Part shown: piece after piece, positions 7,851 through 15,201 of the stretch
Numbering within the stretch: position 1 is the first letter of the stretch
Layout: every line of letters begins with the position of its first letter
Origin: DASVBE01 sp036375995
Lineage (GTDB): Bacteria; Actinomycetota; Actinomycetes; Streptosporangiales; Streptosporangiaceae
Assembly (NCBI GenBank): GCA_036375995.1
Contig: DASVBE010000017.1
Coordinates: forward strand, 1 to 22,512
Length of the DNA stretch: 22,512 nt
Reading direction: 5' to 3'
Made by a program: the position numbers and the translations under genes
Notes under the pieces: model-generated
What the model saw: the letters and a program-made list of their open reading frames with translations, nothing else
Told to the model about the DNA's origin: nothing
Database searches by the model: none

Positions 7851-9791
7851 GTGACAGGCTCAGTTGCGGGCGCGCCGCCGTCGGCTGCCGTCATGACGAC
7901 CCTGGCGGCGGCCGGCAGCCAGCGGTACGCGTGGCTGCTGCTGGCGTTCCCGCTGGCCGGGGCGGCGATCCTGCTGCTCGGCGGGAAGCGCACCAACAGC
8001 TGGGGGCACCTGGTCGGGGCCACCATGCCGGTCGCCGCGTTCGCCTACGGCGTGGTCGCGTTCGTCACCATGCTCAGCTACCCGGCCGCGCAGCGCAGCC
8101 GGGATCTGCACCTGTTCAACTGGATCGATGTCGGCACGTTCCGGGCCGACATCGGGCTGCAGCTCGACCAGCTGTCGATCTGCTTCGTGCTGCTGATCAC
8201 CGGGGTCGGCGCGCTGATCCACATCTTCGCGGTCGGCTACATGGCGCAGGACCCGGAGCGGCGCCGGTTCTTCGGCTACATGAACCTGTTCCTGGCCGCG
8301 ATGCTGCTGCTCGTGCTGGCCGACAACTACCTCGGCCTGTACGCCGGGTGGGAGGGTGTCGGCCTGGCCTCCTACCTGCTGATCGGGTTCTGGTACTTCA
8401 AGCCCACCGCGGCCACCGCGGCCAAGAAGGCCTTCATCGCCAACCGCGTCGGCGACGCCGGGCTGTCGATCGCGATCATGCTGATGTTCGCGACGTTCGG
8501 CACGATCCAGTTCGCCGGCGTGTTCCACGCCGCGCCGTCGGCCAGTTCCACCACGCTGACCGCGATCTGCCTGCTGCTGCTCCTCGGCGCCTGCGGCAAG
8601 TCCGCCCAGCTGCCGCTGCAGTCCTGGCTGCTGGACGCGATGGAAGGCCCCACCCCGGTGTCCGCGCTGATCCACGCGGCCACCATGGTCACCGCCGGGG
8701 TGTACCTGATCGTCCGGTCCAACCCGCTGTTCGGGCTGTCCGCCGACGCGCGGCTGGCGGTCACCATCGTCGGCGCGGTCACCCTGCTGTTCGGCGCGAT
8801 CATCGGCTGCGCCAAGGACGACATCAAGAAGGCCCTGGCCGGGTCGACGATGAGCCAGATCGGCTACATGATGCTGGCCGCCGGCCTGGGCCCGGCCGGG
8901 TACGCGTTCGCGATCGCGCACCTGCTCGCGCACGGGTTCTTCAAGGCCGGCCTGTTCCTTGGGGCCGGCGCGGTCAAGCACGAGATGAACGACGAGGTGG
9001 ACATGCGCCGCTTCGGCGGCCTGGGCAAGATCATGCCGGTCACGTTCGTCACGTTCCTGATCGGCTACCTGGCCATCATCGGCGTGCCGCCGTTCTCCGG
9101 GTTCTTCACCAAGGACAGCATCATCGAGGCGGCCTTCGACAAGGGCGGCACGTCCGGGGCCATCCTGGGCTGCGCGGCCGTGCTCGGCGCGGCGATCACC
9201 GCGTTCTACATGACCCGGGTCATGTTCATGACGTTCGCCGGGGAGCGCCGCTGGGAAGAGAGCGTGCACCCGCACGAGGCGCCACCGGTGATGACCGCGC
9301 CGATGGTCCTGCTCGCGGTGGGGTCGGCCGGGGCCGGCGCGTTCCTGATCCTCGGCAGCCGGCTCGCCGACTTCCTGGCCCCGGTGACCGGGGTGCCACC
9401 GGAGTCCAAGGGGCTCTTCACCCTGCCCGGAACGGTCACCCTGGTCCTGGTGGTGGTGGGCGTCGCGATCGCCTGGGCGATGTACGGGCGGCGCGAGGTG
9501 CCGGTCACCGGGCCCGCCGGGAACTTCGCCACCGTGGCGGCCCGCAAGGACCTGTACGGCGACGCGGTCAACGAGTCGCTGCTGATGCGGCCGGGCCAGT
9601 GGCTGACCCGGCTGTCGGTCTACTTCGACAACCGGGGCATTGACGGGATCGTGAACTCCCTGGCCGCCGCCATGGGCGGCTCCTCGGGCCGGCTCCGCAA
9701 GCTCCAGAACGGCTTCGTCCGCTCCTACGCGCTGTTCATGTTCCTGGGCGCGGTGGCCCTGGTCGGGGCCCTGCTAGTGGTGAGGATCTGA
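7851..9791 (+). CDS. nuoL: NADH-quinone oxidoreductase subunit L (NuoL), antiporter-like proton channel subunit
   Basis: NuoL (ND5 type, 646 residues) is the distal antiporter-like subunit, with a long lateral helix that runs along the membrane arm. Visible landmarks are the helix-5 glutamate E168 in YAGWEGVGLASYLLIG, lysine K250 in CGKSAQLPLQSWL, and DAMEGPTPVSALIHAATMV with the broken-helix proton path. The C-terminal part after about residue 480 includes the amphipathic lateral helix region and a last hydrophobic segment at about 625-645. The start GTG 7851 has AAAGGGG 7 nt upstream. An ATG at 7893 is an alternative, but the extra 14 residues do no harm to the family alignment. The stop overlaps the nuoM ATG by one base (TGATG). 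Confidence 0.95.
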   Translation: MTGSVAGAPPSAAVMTTLAAAGSQRYAWLLLAFPLAGAAILLLGGKRTNSWGHLVGATMPVAAFAYGVVAFVTMLSYPAAQRSRDLHLFNWIDVGTFRADIGLQLDQLSICFVLLITGVGALIHIFAVGYMAQDPERRRFFGYMNLFLAAMLLLVLADNYLGLYAGWEGVGLASYLLIGFWYFKPTAATAAKKAFIANRVGDAGLSIAIMLMFATFGTIQFAGVFHAAPSASSTTLTAICLLLLLGACGKSAQLPLQSWLLDAMEGPTPVSALIHAATMVTAGVYLIVRSNPLFGLSADARLAVTIVGAVTLLFGAIIGCAKDDIKKALAGSTMSQIGYMMLAAGLGPAGYAFAIAHLLAHGFFKAGLFLGAGAVKHEMNDEVDMRRFGGLGKIMPVTFVTFLIGYLAIIGVPPFSGFFTKDSIIEAAFDKGGTSGAILGCAAVLGAAITAFYMTRVMFMTFAGERRWEESVHPHEAPPVMTAPMVLLAVGSAGAGAFLILGSRLADFLAPVTGVPPESKGLFTLPGTVTLVLVVVGVAIAWAMYGRREVPVTGPAGNFATVAARKDLYGDAVNESLLMRPGQWLTRLSVYFDNRGIDGIVNSLAAAMGGSSGRLRKLQNGFVRSYALFMFLGAVALVGALLVVRI

Positions 9792-11380
9792 TGAGCACCT
9801 TTCCCTGGCTGACCGTCGCGGGTGCCATCCCGCTGGCCGGCGCGCTGATCGTGGCCGCGGTGCCCAGCGGTGACGGCGAGCGGTCGCGGGATCAGCTGGT
9901 CAAGCAGCTGAGCCTCGGCTTCACGCTGATCACGCTGGTCGTCATCGCGGTCATGGCGGTGCGCTTCAGGCCCGGCGGCCCCACGTTCCAGTTCACCCAG
10001 GTCACGTCGTGGATCCCGCAGTTCGGGGTGCACTACGCGGTCGGTGTGGACGGGATCGCGCTGGTGCTGATCGTGATGACCGCGATCCTCATGCCGGTGG
10101 TCGTGCTGGCCTCGTGGAACGACGCCGAGGGCGGCAGCTCACCCGAGGGCGAGGCGCCGGCCAAGCGCAGCGTGAAGACCTACTTCGCGCTGCTGCTGGT
10201 GCTGGAGACGATGATGATCGGCGTCTTCGCGGCCACCGACGTGTTCCTGTTCTACGTGTTCTTCGAGGCCATGCTGGTCCCGATGTACTTCATGATCGGC
10301 AGCTACGGTGTCGGCCAGCGGCAGTACGCGGCGGTCAAGTTCCTGCTCTACAGCCTGCTCGGCGGGCTGCTGATGCTGGTCGCGGTCATCGCGCTGTACG
10401 TGTACTCGGCCCGCGGCGGGCACACGGGCACGTTCCTGTTCACCGACCTGGAGAAGCTCACGCTCGCCCCGGTCACCCAGCGCTGGCTGTTCCTCGGCTT
10501 CTTCGTCGCGTTCGCGATCAAGGCGCCGCTGTGGCCGTTCCACACCTGGCTGCCGGACTCGGTCACCGCGGCCCAGCCCGGCGGCGCGGTGCTGCTGGTC
10601 GGCGTGCTGGACAAGGTCGGCACGTTCGGCATGATCCGGTACTGCCTGGAGCTGTTCCCGTCGGCCTCGCACTACTTCACGCCGCTGGTGCTCACGCTGG
10701 CGGTGATCGGCGTGCTGTACGGCGCGGTGGTGGCCATCGGCCAGCGCGACCTGAAACGGCTGATCGCCTACACCTCGGTGTCGCACTTCGGGCTGATCGT
10801 GCTGGGCGTGTTCGCGATGACCAGCCAGGGACAGGCGGGGGCCACCCTGTACATGGTCAACCACGGGTTCGCCACCGGCGCGCTGCTGATCGCGGCCGGC
10901 TTCATGATCGCCCGCCGCCGGTCCCAGCTGATCGCCGACTACGGCGGCATGCAGAAGGTCGCACCGCTGCTGGCCGGGCTGTTCCTGGTGGCCGGCCTGG
11001 CCGGGCTCGCGCTGCCCGGGCTGTCCACCTTCGTCAGCGAGTTCCTCGTGCTGGTCGGCACGTTCACCCGGTACGAGGCGGCGGCCATCCTGGCCACGGC
11101 CGGCATCATCCTGGCCGCGATCTACATCCTGTGGATGTACCAGCGGACGATGACCGGGCCGGTGGCCGAGAGCGTCCAGGGCCTGACCGACCTGAAGGCC
11201 CGTGAGCTGTGGGCGATCGGCCCGCTGATCGCGCTGATCGTGGCCATGGGCGTGTACCCCAAGCCGGTGCTCGACGTGATCAACCCGGCCGTCCACCAGA
11301 CCCTGACCCAGGTGCACGCCACCGACCCGGTGCCCCCGCATCCGCCGTCCGCGCTGAACCAGAAGGGAAGCACCCCGTGA
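9791..11380 (+). CDS. nuoM: NADH-quinone oxidoreductase subunit M (NuoM), antiporter-like proton channel subunit
   Basis: NuoM (ND4 type, 529 residues) is the middle antiporter-like subunit of the membrane arm. About 14 hydrophobic helices are visible. The channel glutamate is E159 in FFEAMLVPMYFMIG and the central lysine is K244 in IKAPLWPFHTWLPD. After HTWLPD the sequence reads SVTAAQPGGAVLL, where many bacterial and mitochondrial homologues have a stretch of the type EAPTAGS, so the acidic residue of that loop is absent. LVGVLDKVGTFGMIRY follows, as in actinobacterial NuoM. ATG 9791 overlaps the nuoL stop, and GAGGAT immediately upstream may serve as ribosome site. The stop overlaps the nuoN GTG (GTGA, 11377-11380). 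Confidence 0.96.
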   Translation: MSTFPWLTVAGAIPLAGALIVAAVPSGDGERSRDQLVKQLSLGFTLITLVVIAVMAVRFRPGGPTFQFTQVTSWIPQFGVHYAVGVDGIALVLIVMTAILMPVVVLASWNDAEGGSSPEGEAPAKRSVKTYFALLLVLETMMIGVFAATDVFLFYVFFEAMLVPMYFMIGSYGVGQRQYAAVKFLLYSLLGGLLMLVAVIALYVYSARGGHTGTFLFTDLEKLTLAPVTQRWLFLGFFVAFAIKAPLWPFHTWLPDSVTAAQPGGAVLLVGVLDKVGTFGMIRYCLELFPSASHYFTPLVLTLAVIGVLYGAVVAIGQRDLKRLIAYTSVSHFGLIVLGVFAMTSQGQAGATLYMVNHGFATGALLIAAGFMIARRRSQLIADYGGMQKVAPLLAGLFLVAGLAGLALPGLSTFVSEFLVLVGTFTRYEAAAILATAGIILAAIYILWMYQRTMTGPVAESVQGLTDLKARELWAIGPLIALIVAMGVYPKPVLDVINPAVHQTLTQVHATDPVPPHPPSALNQKGSTP

Positions 11381-12972
11381 CCTCGATCCTGGCCGCGGGC
11401 GCCGCGACTGCGCCGGGCCTGTCCGCGCCGCACATCGAGTACGGCCAGCTGTCGCCGATGCTGCTGGTCTTCGGGCTGGCGGTGGTCGGCGTGCTGGTCG
11501 AGGCGTTCGCCCCGCGGCACCTGCGCCGCCCCATCCAGCTGGCGCTGACCCTGGGCGGGCTGGTCGCGGCGTTCGTGCTGACGATCGTGATCGCCGCGAG
11601 CAGCACGCTGTTCGCCAACGGCAGCCCGGGGAACGCGGCCGCGGTCGGCACGGTCGGCGTGGACCAGCCCACGTTGTTCATCCAGGGCACGATCCTGGTG
11701 CTGGCCTTCATCAGCGTGCTGATGATCGCCGAGCAGGCACACGACATCAGCCCGTTCGCGGCGCAGGCCGCGGCCGTGCCGGGCAGCGCCGAGGAACGTG
11801 AGGGCCTGGCCGCCGGCGCGGTGCACACCGAGGTGTACCCGCTGGTCCTGTTCGCGGTGGGCGGCATGCTGCTGTTCCCCGCCGCCAACGACCTGCTGAC
11901 GATGTTCGTCGCGCTCGAGGTGCTGTCCCTGCCGCTGTACCTGCTGTGCGGCATCGCCCGGCGGCGCCGCCTGCTGTCGCAGGAAGCGGCGATGAAGTAC
12001 TTCCTGCTGGGCGCGTACTCCTCCGCGTTCTTCCTGTTCGGCGTGGCCATGCTGTACGGCTTCTCCGGCTCGGTCAGTCTGTCCGCGATCGCCACCGCGG
12101 CCTCGTCCAACACCAGCAGCGCCTCGCTGCTGTACGCCGGCATGGCGCTGCTCGGCCTGGGCCTGCTGTTCAAGATCGGCGCGGCCCCGTTCCAGAGCTG
12201 GAAGCCGGACGTCTACCAGGGCGCGCCGACCCCGGTCACCGCGCTGATGGCGTCCTGCACGCTGGTGTCCGCGTTCGGCGCGCTGCTGCGGGTGTTCTAC
12301 GTGGCGTTCGGCCAGCTGTCCTGGAGCTGGCGGCCGGTCATGTGGGGGGTGGCCATCCTCACGATGGTGGCCGGTTCCGTGGTCGCGGTCACCCAGACCG
12401 ACGTGAAGCGGCTGCTGGCCTACTCCTCCATCGCCCAGGCCGGTTACGTGCTCACCGCCGTGGTCGCCACCAGCCAGGCCGGGCTGTCCAGCAGCCTGTT
12501 CTACCTGGCCGCCTACGGGATCGCGGTGATCGGTGCGTTCGCGGTGGTCACCCTGGTCCGCGGGCCGGCCGGCGAGGCGCTGCACCTGTCCAGCTGGGCG
12601 GGCCTGGGCCGCCGCTCCCCGCTGGTCGCGGGGACGTTCGCGTTCTTCCTGATCGCGTTCGCGGGCATTCCGCTGACCAGTGGCTTCACCGGGAAGTTCG
12701 CGGTCTTCCAGGCCTCGATCGCGGGCGGGGCGCTGCCCCTGGTCATCGTCGGCGTGCTGAGCAGCGCGATCCTGGCCTTCCCCTACGTCCGGGTGATCGT
12801 GCTGATGTTCTTCAGCGACCCGGCCCCGGACGGCCCGGCGGTGGTGCGGCCCAGCGTGTTCACCGGGGCCGCGGTCGCGATCGGCGCGATCGGCACACTC
12901 GTCCTCGGGGTGGTTCCCGGCCCGCTCCTCGACCTGGCCCAGCATGCCGCCTCGAATCTGTTCGTCCGCTAG
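11377..12972 (+). CDS. nuoN: NADH-quinone oxidoreductase subunit N (NuoN), antiporter-like proton channel subunit
   Basis: NuoN (ND2 type, 531 residues) is the proximal antiporter-like subunit and the last complex I gene. The key residues are seen: E181 in MFVALEVLSLPLYLL, K266 in LLFKIGAAPFQSWKPDVYQGAP, and the KRLLAYSSIAQAGY motif. There are about 14 hydrophobic helices. A polar stretch near residues 130-150, between two helices, is longer than in E. coli NuoN. I chose GTG 11377 because it overlaps the nuoM stop by 4 nt and AGAAGGGAAG lies just upstream; the same frame stays open further upstream inside nuoM but codes for Arg/Pro/Ala-rich shadow. The gene ends in TAG at 12970-12972. Confidence 0.96.
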   Translation: MTSILAAGAATAPGLSAPHIEYGQLSPMLLVFGLAVVGVLVEAFAPRHLRRPIQLALTLGGLVAAFVLTIVIAASSTLFANGSPGNAAAVGTVGVDQPTLFIQGTILVLAFISVLMIAEQAHDISPFAAQAAAVPGSAEEREGLAAGAVHTEVYPLVLFAVGGMLLFPAANDLLTMFVALEVLSLPLYLLCGIARRRRLLSQEAAMKYFLLGAYSSAFFLFGVAMLYGFSGSVSLSAIATAASSNTSSASLLYAGMALLGLGLLFKIGAAPFQSWKPDVYQGAPTPVTALMASCTLVSAFGALLRVFYVAFGQLSWSWRPVMWGVAILTMVAGSVVAVTQTDVKRLLAYSSIAQAGYVLTAVVATSQAGLSSSLFYLAAYGIAVIGAFAVVTLVRGPAGEALHLSSWAGLGRRSPLVAGTFAFFLIAFAGIPLTSGFTGKFAVFQASIAGGALPLVIVGVLSSAILAFPYVRVIVLMFFSDPAPDGPAVVRPSVFTGAAVAIGAIGTLVLGVVPGPLLDLAQHAASNLFVR

Positions 12973-13059
12973 GTCACCTCGGCACGTATCTTGGGATCGG
13001 CGTTGCCCGCGCCGGTCCGGGCGGCTGGCCCCGGCGGCGGCCCCACGATAGGAGCCTCA
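12973..13059 (+). other. 87-nt spacer between nuoN and the prenyl synthase gene
   Basis: This gap has no gene. CGCCGG (13010-13015) and CCGGCG (13031-13036) form a 6-bp stem with a 15-nt loop, too weak to call a terminator. The ribosome site AGGAG (13050-13054) of the downstream gene is at its end. I see no convincing -10 or -35 box, so read-through from nuo is plausible but not shown. Confidence 0.45.
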
Positions 13060-14052
13060 GTGACGGCCATTGTCCCCGTTCAGCTTTCCGACCCGGCGCT
13101 GGAAAAGGTCATCGCCGACGGGCTGGCCCAGGTCGAGGTTGGCCTGCGGGAAGCGGTGAAGATCGAGCAGCCGCTGCTCAACGAGGCCGCCGCGCACCTG
13201 ATCGCCGGCGGCAAGCGGCTGCGGCCCACGCTGGTGCTGCTGGCCGGCCAGTTCGGCAGCCGCCCGGACGAGCGGCTCGTGCCCGGCGCGATCGCCATCG
13301 AGCTGACCCACCTGGCCACGCTGTACCACGACGACGTGATGGACGAGGCCGCCGTGCGGCACGGCCAGGCCAGCGCAAACGCCCGGTGGGACAACACGGT
13401 GGCCATCCTGACCGGCGACTTCCTGTTCTCCTGCGCCTCGAACGTGCTGGCCGGCCTGGGCCCGGAGGCCATCCGGGTGCAGGCCACCACGTTCGCCCAG
13501 CTGGTCAGCGGGCAGATCGCGGAGACCCTGGGCCCGCAGCCGGGCCAGGAGCCGCTCGAGCACTACATGAAGGTGGTCACCGACAAGACCGCGTCGCTGA
13601 TCGCCACCTCGGGCCGGTTCGGGGCGATGTTCTCCGACGCGCCAGAAGGGGTGGCGGCCGGCATCGCCAAGGCCTGCGGTGCGTTCGGGGTGGCCTGGCA
13701 GCTGGCCGACGACATCCTGGACGTGGCCAGCGAGACCGTCCAGTCCGGCAAGACCCCGGGCACTGACCTGCACGAGGGCGTGCTGACCCTGCCCATGCTG
13801 CACGCCCTGCGGGTGGCCGGGCCCGGCGACGCCCGCCTGGTCGAGCTGCTGTCCAGCGGCAAGCTGACCGACCCGGACCTGCACGCCGAGGCGCTCGGGC
13901 TGCTCCGCGCGCACCCGGCGATGGAGCTGGCCCGGGCGGACCTGAGGCAGTGGGCCGGGGTGGCCCGGCAGGAGATCATGGCGCTGCCGGACGTGCCCGC
14001 CCGGGCCGCGTTCGAGGGCCTGTGCGACTTCGTCGTCGAGCGCACCGGGTAG
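13060..14052 (+). CDS. Trans-polyprenyl diphosphate synthase (class I terpene, medium/long chain)
   Basis: This 330-residue enzyme should condense isopentenyl diphosphate onto an allylic primer to make the all-trans prenyl tail of menaquinone. It has GKRLRP near the N-terminus, the first Asp-rich motif DDVMD at residues 91-95 and the second DDILD at 217-221, all needed for Mg-diphosphate binding. Small residues lie 4-5 positions before the first motif (ATLYHDD), as expected for synthases making chains longer than C20. I chose GTG 13060 because AGGAG lies 5 nt upstream and conserved sequence begins soon after. A TTG at 12991 would add 23 Gly/Pro-rich residues. It lies 87 nt behind nuoN, a neighbourhood found in other actinobacteria, which supports a quinone role. 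Exact chain length cannot be read from sequence. It resembles heptaprenyl, octaprenyl or nonaprenyl synthases (GrcC/IspB/HepT type). Confidence 0.9.
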   Translation: MTAIVPVQLSDPALEKVIADGLAQVEVGLREAVKIEQPLLNEAAAHLIAGGKRLRPTLVLLAGQFGSRPDERLVPGAIAIELTHLATLYHDDVMDEAAVRHGQASANARWDNTVAILTGDFLFSCASNVLAGLGPEAIRVQATTFAQLVSGQIAETLGPQPGQEPLEHYMKVVTDKTASLIATSGRFGAMFSDAPEGVAAGIAKACGAFGVAWQLADDILDVASETVQSGKTPGTDLHEGVLTLPMLHALRVAGPGDARLVELLSSGKLTDPDLHAEALGLLRAHPAMELARADLRQWAGVARQEIMALPDVPARAAFEGLCDFVVERTG

Positions 14053-14117
14053 CGGCGGCCCAGCCGATCTTCGGCCGGTTACCAGTGTGATTCCGTGGTG
14101 ACCGGGCCGCGGCGCGT

Positions 14118-14134
14118 TAGCATGCGCAGTGATG
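14118..14134 (+). promoter_or_regulatory. Possible leaderless promoter of the iclR-family gene
   Basis: TAGCAT (14118-14123) fits the actinobacterial TAnnnT -10 pattern. The tandem start codons GTG (14129) and ATG (14132) lie 6-9 nt after it, where transcription would start. No Shine-Dalgarno sequence precedes either start. This pattern suggests a leaderless mRNA. No clear -35 box is seen, so the call is tentative. Confidence 0.35.
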
Positions 14135-14977
14135 AGAACTTCTGGGCGCATTGCGAACGACCCGCCGGAGCGGGACCGGGACGAGCCAGGCGGCGAGCCG
14201 GCCGCCGCGCGGAACAGCGACTTCGTGCAGTCGCTCGACCGCGGGCTGGCGGTGATCCGGGCGTTCGGCCCGGACCGGGAACGGCTCAGCCTCAGCGAGG
14301 TGGCCCGGGCCACCAACCTGACCCGGGCCGCGGCCCGGCGGTTCCTGCTCACCCTGGTCAAGCTCGGCTACGTGCGCAGCGACGGCCGGGAGTTCTCGCT
14401 CCGGCCCCGGGTGCTCGAGCTGGGCTACGCCTACCTGTCCGGGCTGACCCTGCCCGACGTGGCGGCGCCGCACCTGGAGGAGCTCGTGGCCCGGCTGCAC
14501 GAGTCGTCCTCGATCTCGATCCTGGACGGGCAGCACGTGGTGTACGTCGCCCGGGTCCCGACCAAGCGGATCATGACGGTGGCCATCTCGGTCGGCACCC
14601 GGTTCCCGGCCTACGCCACCTCGATGGGCCGGGTGCTGCTGGCCGCGCTGCCGCCGGACGCGCTGGAGCAGTACCTGGCCGAGGCCGTGCTCGAGCCGCT
14701 GACCGCCAACACCGTCACCGACAAGGGCCGGCTCAGGGAGATCCTCGCCGAGGTGGCCGCGCAGGGCTACGCGATCGTCGACCAGGAACTCGAGGAGGGC
14801 CTGCGCGCGGTGGCCGCGCCGATCCGCGGGGCCCAGGACACCGGCACCGCGGCGATCAACATCTCGGCGCACGCCAGCCGGGTCAGCGTGGAGTCGCTGC
14901 GTACCGACATCGTGCCCGCGCTGCTGGAAACCGCGCGCCAGATCGAGGCCGATCTGGCCGCCCAGGGGGCGGGCTGA
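14132..14977 (+). CDS. IclR-family transcriptional regulator (PcaR/PcaU/PobR-like)
   Basis: This 281-residue protein has the two-domain IclR layout. A winged helix-turn-helix spans about residues 28-90, with QSLDRGLAVIRAF, LSLSEVARATNLTRAAARRFL and LVKLGYV. A C-terminal GAF-like effector domain starts at about 100, with SSSISILDGQHVVYVARV, VGTRFPAYATSMGRVLLA and the late conserved block AAPIRG...AINISAH. The wording of the domain (TRAAARRFLLTL and ATSMGRVLLAAL) is closest to PcaR/PcaU/PobR regulators of aromatic-acid catabolism, but effectors vary widely within the family. GTG 14129 directly precedes ATG 14132 and is an equal alternative start. The gene is upstream of, and in the same direction as, the ABC importer, separated by a terminator-like hairpin. 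I infer it controls the importer, itself, or both. Its own ligand is unknown. Confidence 0.88.
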   Translation: MRTSGRIANDPPERDRDEPGGEPAAARNSDFVQSLDRGLAVIRAFGPDRERLSLSEVARATNLTRAAARRFLLTLVKLGYVRSDGREFSLRPRVLELGYAYLSGLTLPDVAAPHLEELVARLHESSSISILDGQHVVYVARVPTKRIMTVAISVGTRFPAYATSMGRVLLAALPPDALEQYLAEAVLEPLTANTVTDKGRLREILAEVAAQGYAIVDQELEEGLRAVAAPIRGAQDTGTAAINISAHASRVSVESLRTDIVPALLETARQIEADLAAQGAG

Positions 14978-14990
14978 ACGGTATCTGACG

Positions 14991-15027
14991 GGTGCCCGGG
15001 CGGGGGCTGAACGGCCGGCCAGGCACC
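14991..15027 (+). terminator. Terminator-like hairpin after the iclR-family gene
   Basis: A 13-nt left arm (14991-15003) pairs with a 13-nt right arm (15015-15027) in 11 of 13 positions, including the outer GGTGCC/GGCACC, around an 11-nt loop. It begins 14 nt after the stop codon. There is no T tract, as is common for actinobacterial terminators. It suggests that the importer genes have their own promoter. Confidence 0.5.
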
Positions 15028-15039
15028 GGTTGCGGGTGG

Positions 15040-15087
15040 TTGACACGGCGAGATTGACCATGACAGAGTTCTACAGTGCGCATGGTC
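15040..15087 (+). promoter_or_regulatory. Candidate promoter and operator of the ABC importer operon
   Basis: TTGACA at 15040-15045 is a perfect -35 consensus. At 18 bp spacing the -10 would be CAGAGT (15064-15069), a weak match; TACAGT (15072-15077) fits TAnnnT better but is too far away. The 7-bp inverted repeat GACCATG (15056-15062) / CATGGTC (15081-15087), 18 nt apart, flanks this area and could bind a dimeric regulator such as the adjacent IclR-type protein. Box positions are seen; their use is inferred. Confidence 0.4.
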
Positions 15088-15109
15088 GTACGCTAGGCGA
15101 ACACTTGCC

Positions 15110-15139
15110 GTCCCCGTTCCGGGGGCCCGGCTGCCCCGG
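15110..15139 (+). promoter_or_regulatory. Two overlapping, mutually exclusive hairpins in the importer leader
   Basis: Stem A pairs 15110-15116 with 15120-15126 (core CCCCG/CGGGG, loop TTC; one T-G pair). Stem B pairs CCGGGG (15119-15124) with CCCCGG (15134-15139) across a 9-nt loop. Both use the CGGGG arm, so only one can form at a time. This is the layout of an attenuator or switch. However, such pairs are easy to get by chance in very GC-rich DNA, and no T tract follows. Confidence 0.35.
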
Positions 15140-15201
15140 TGATGCCGTTGCCCTCCGCGGACGGATCGCCGTTTTCATTCGCTGACGTCGAAGGAGACGG
15201 G

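Noticed and set aside
7860..9275. 471-codon minus-strand frame opposite nuoL
   Set aside because: His/Arg/Gly/Gln-rich mirror of hydrophobic nuoL codons, a common artefact in GC-rich membrane genes.
7601..9643. 680-codon plus-strand frame overlapping nuoK and nuoL
   Set aside because: Arg/Gly/Ala-rich shadow frame without motifs; NuoK and NuoL in the other frames are certain.
14063..14075. GCCGA-TCT-TCGGC dyad after the prenyl synthase gene as a terminator
   Set aside because: Only 5 bp with a 3-nt loop and no tail; expected by chance in this composition.
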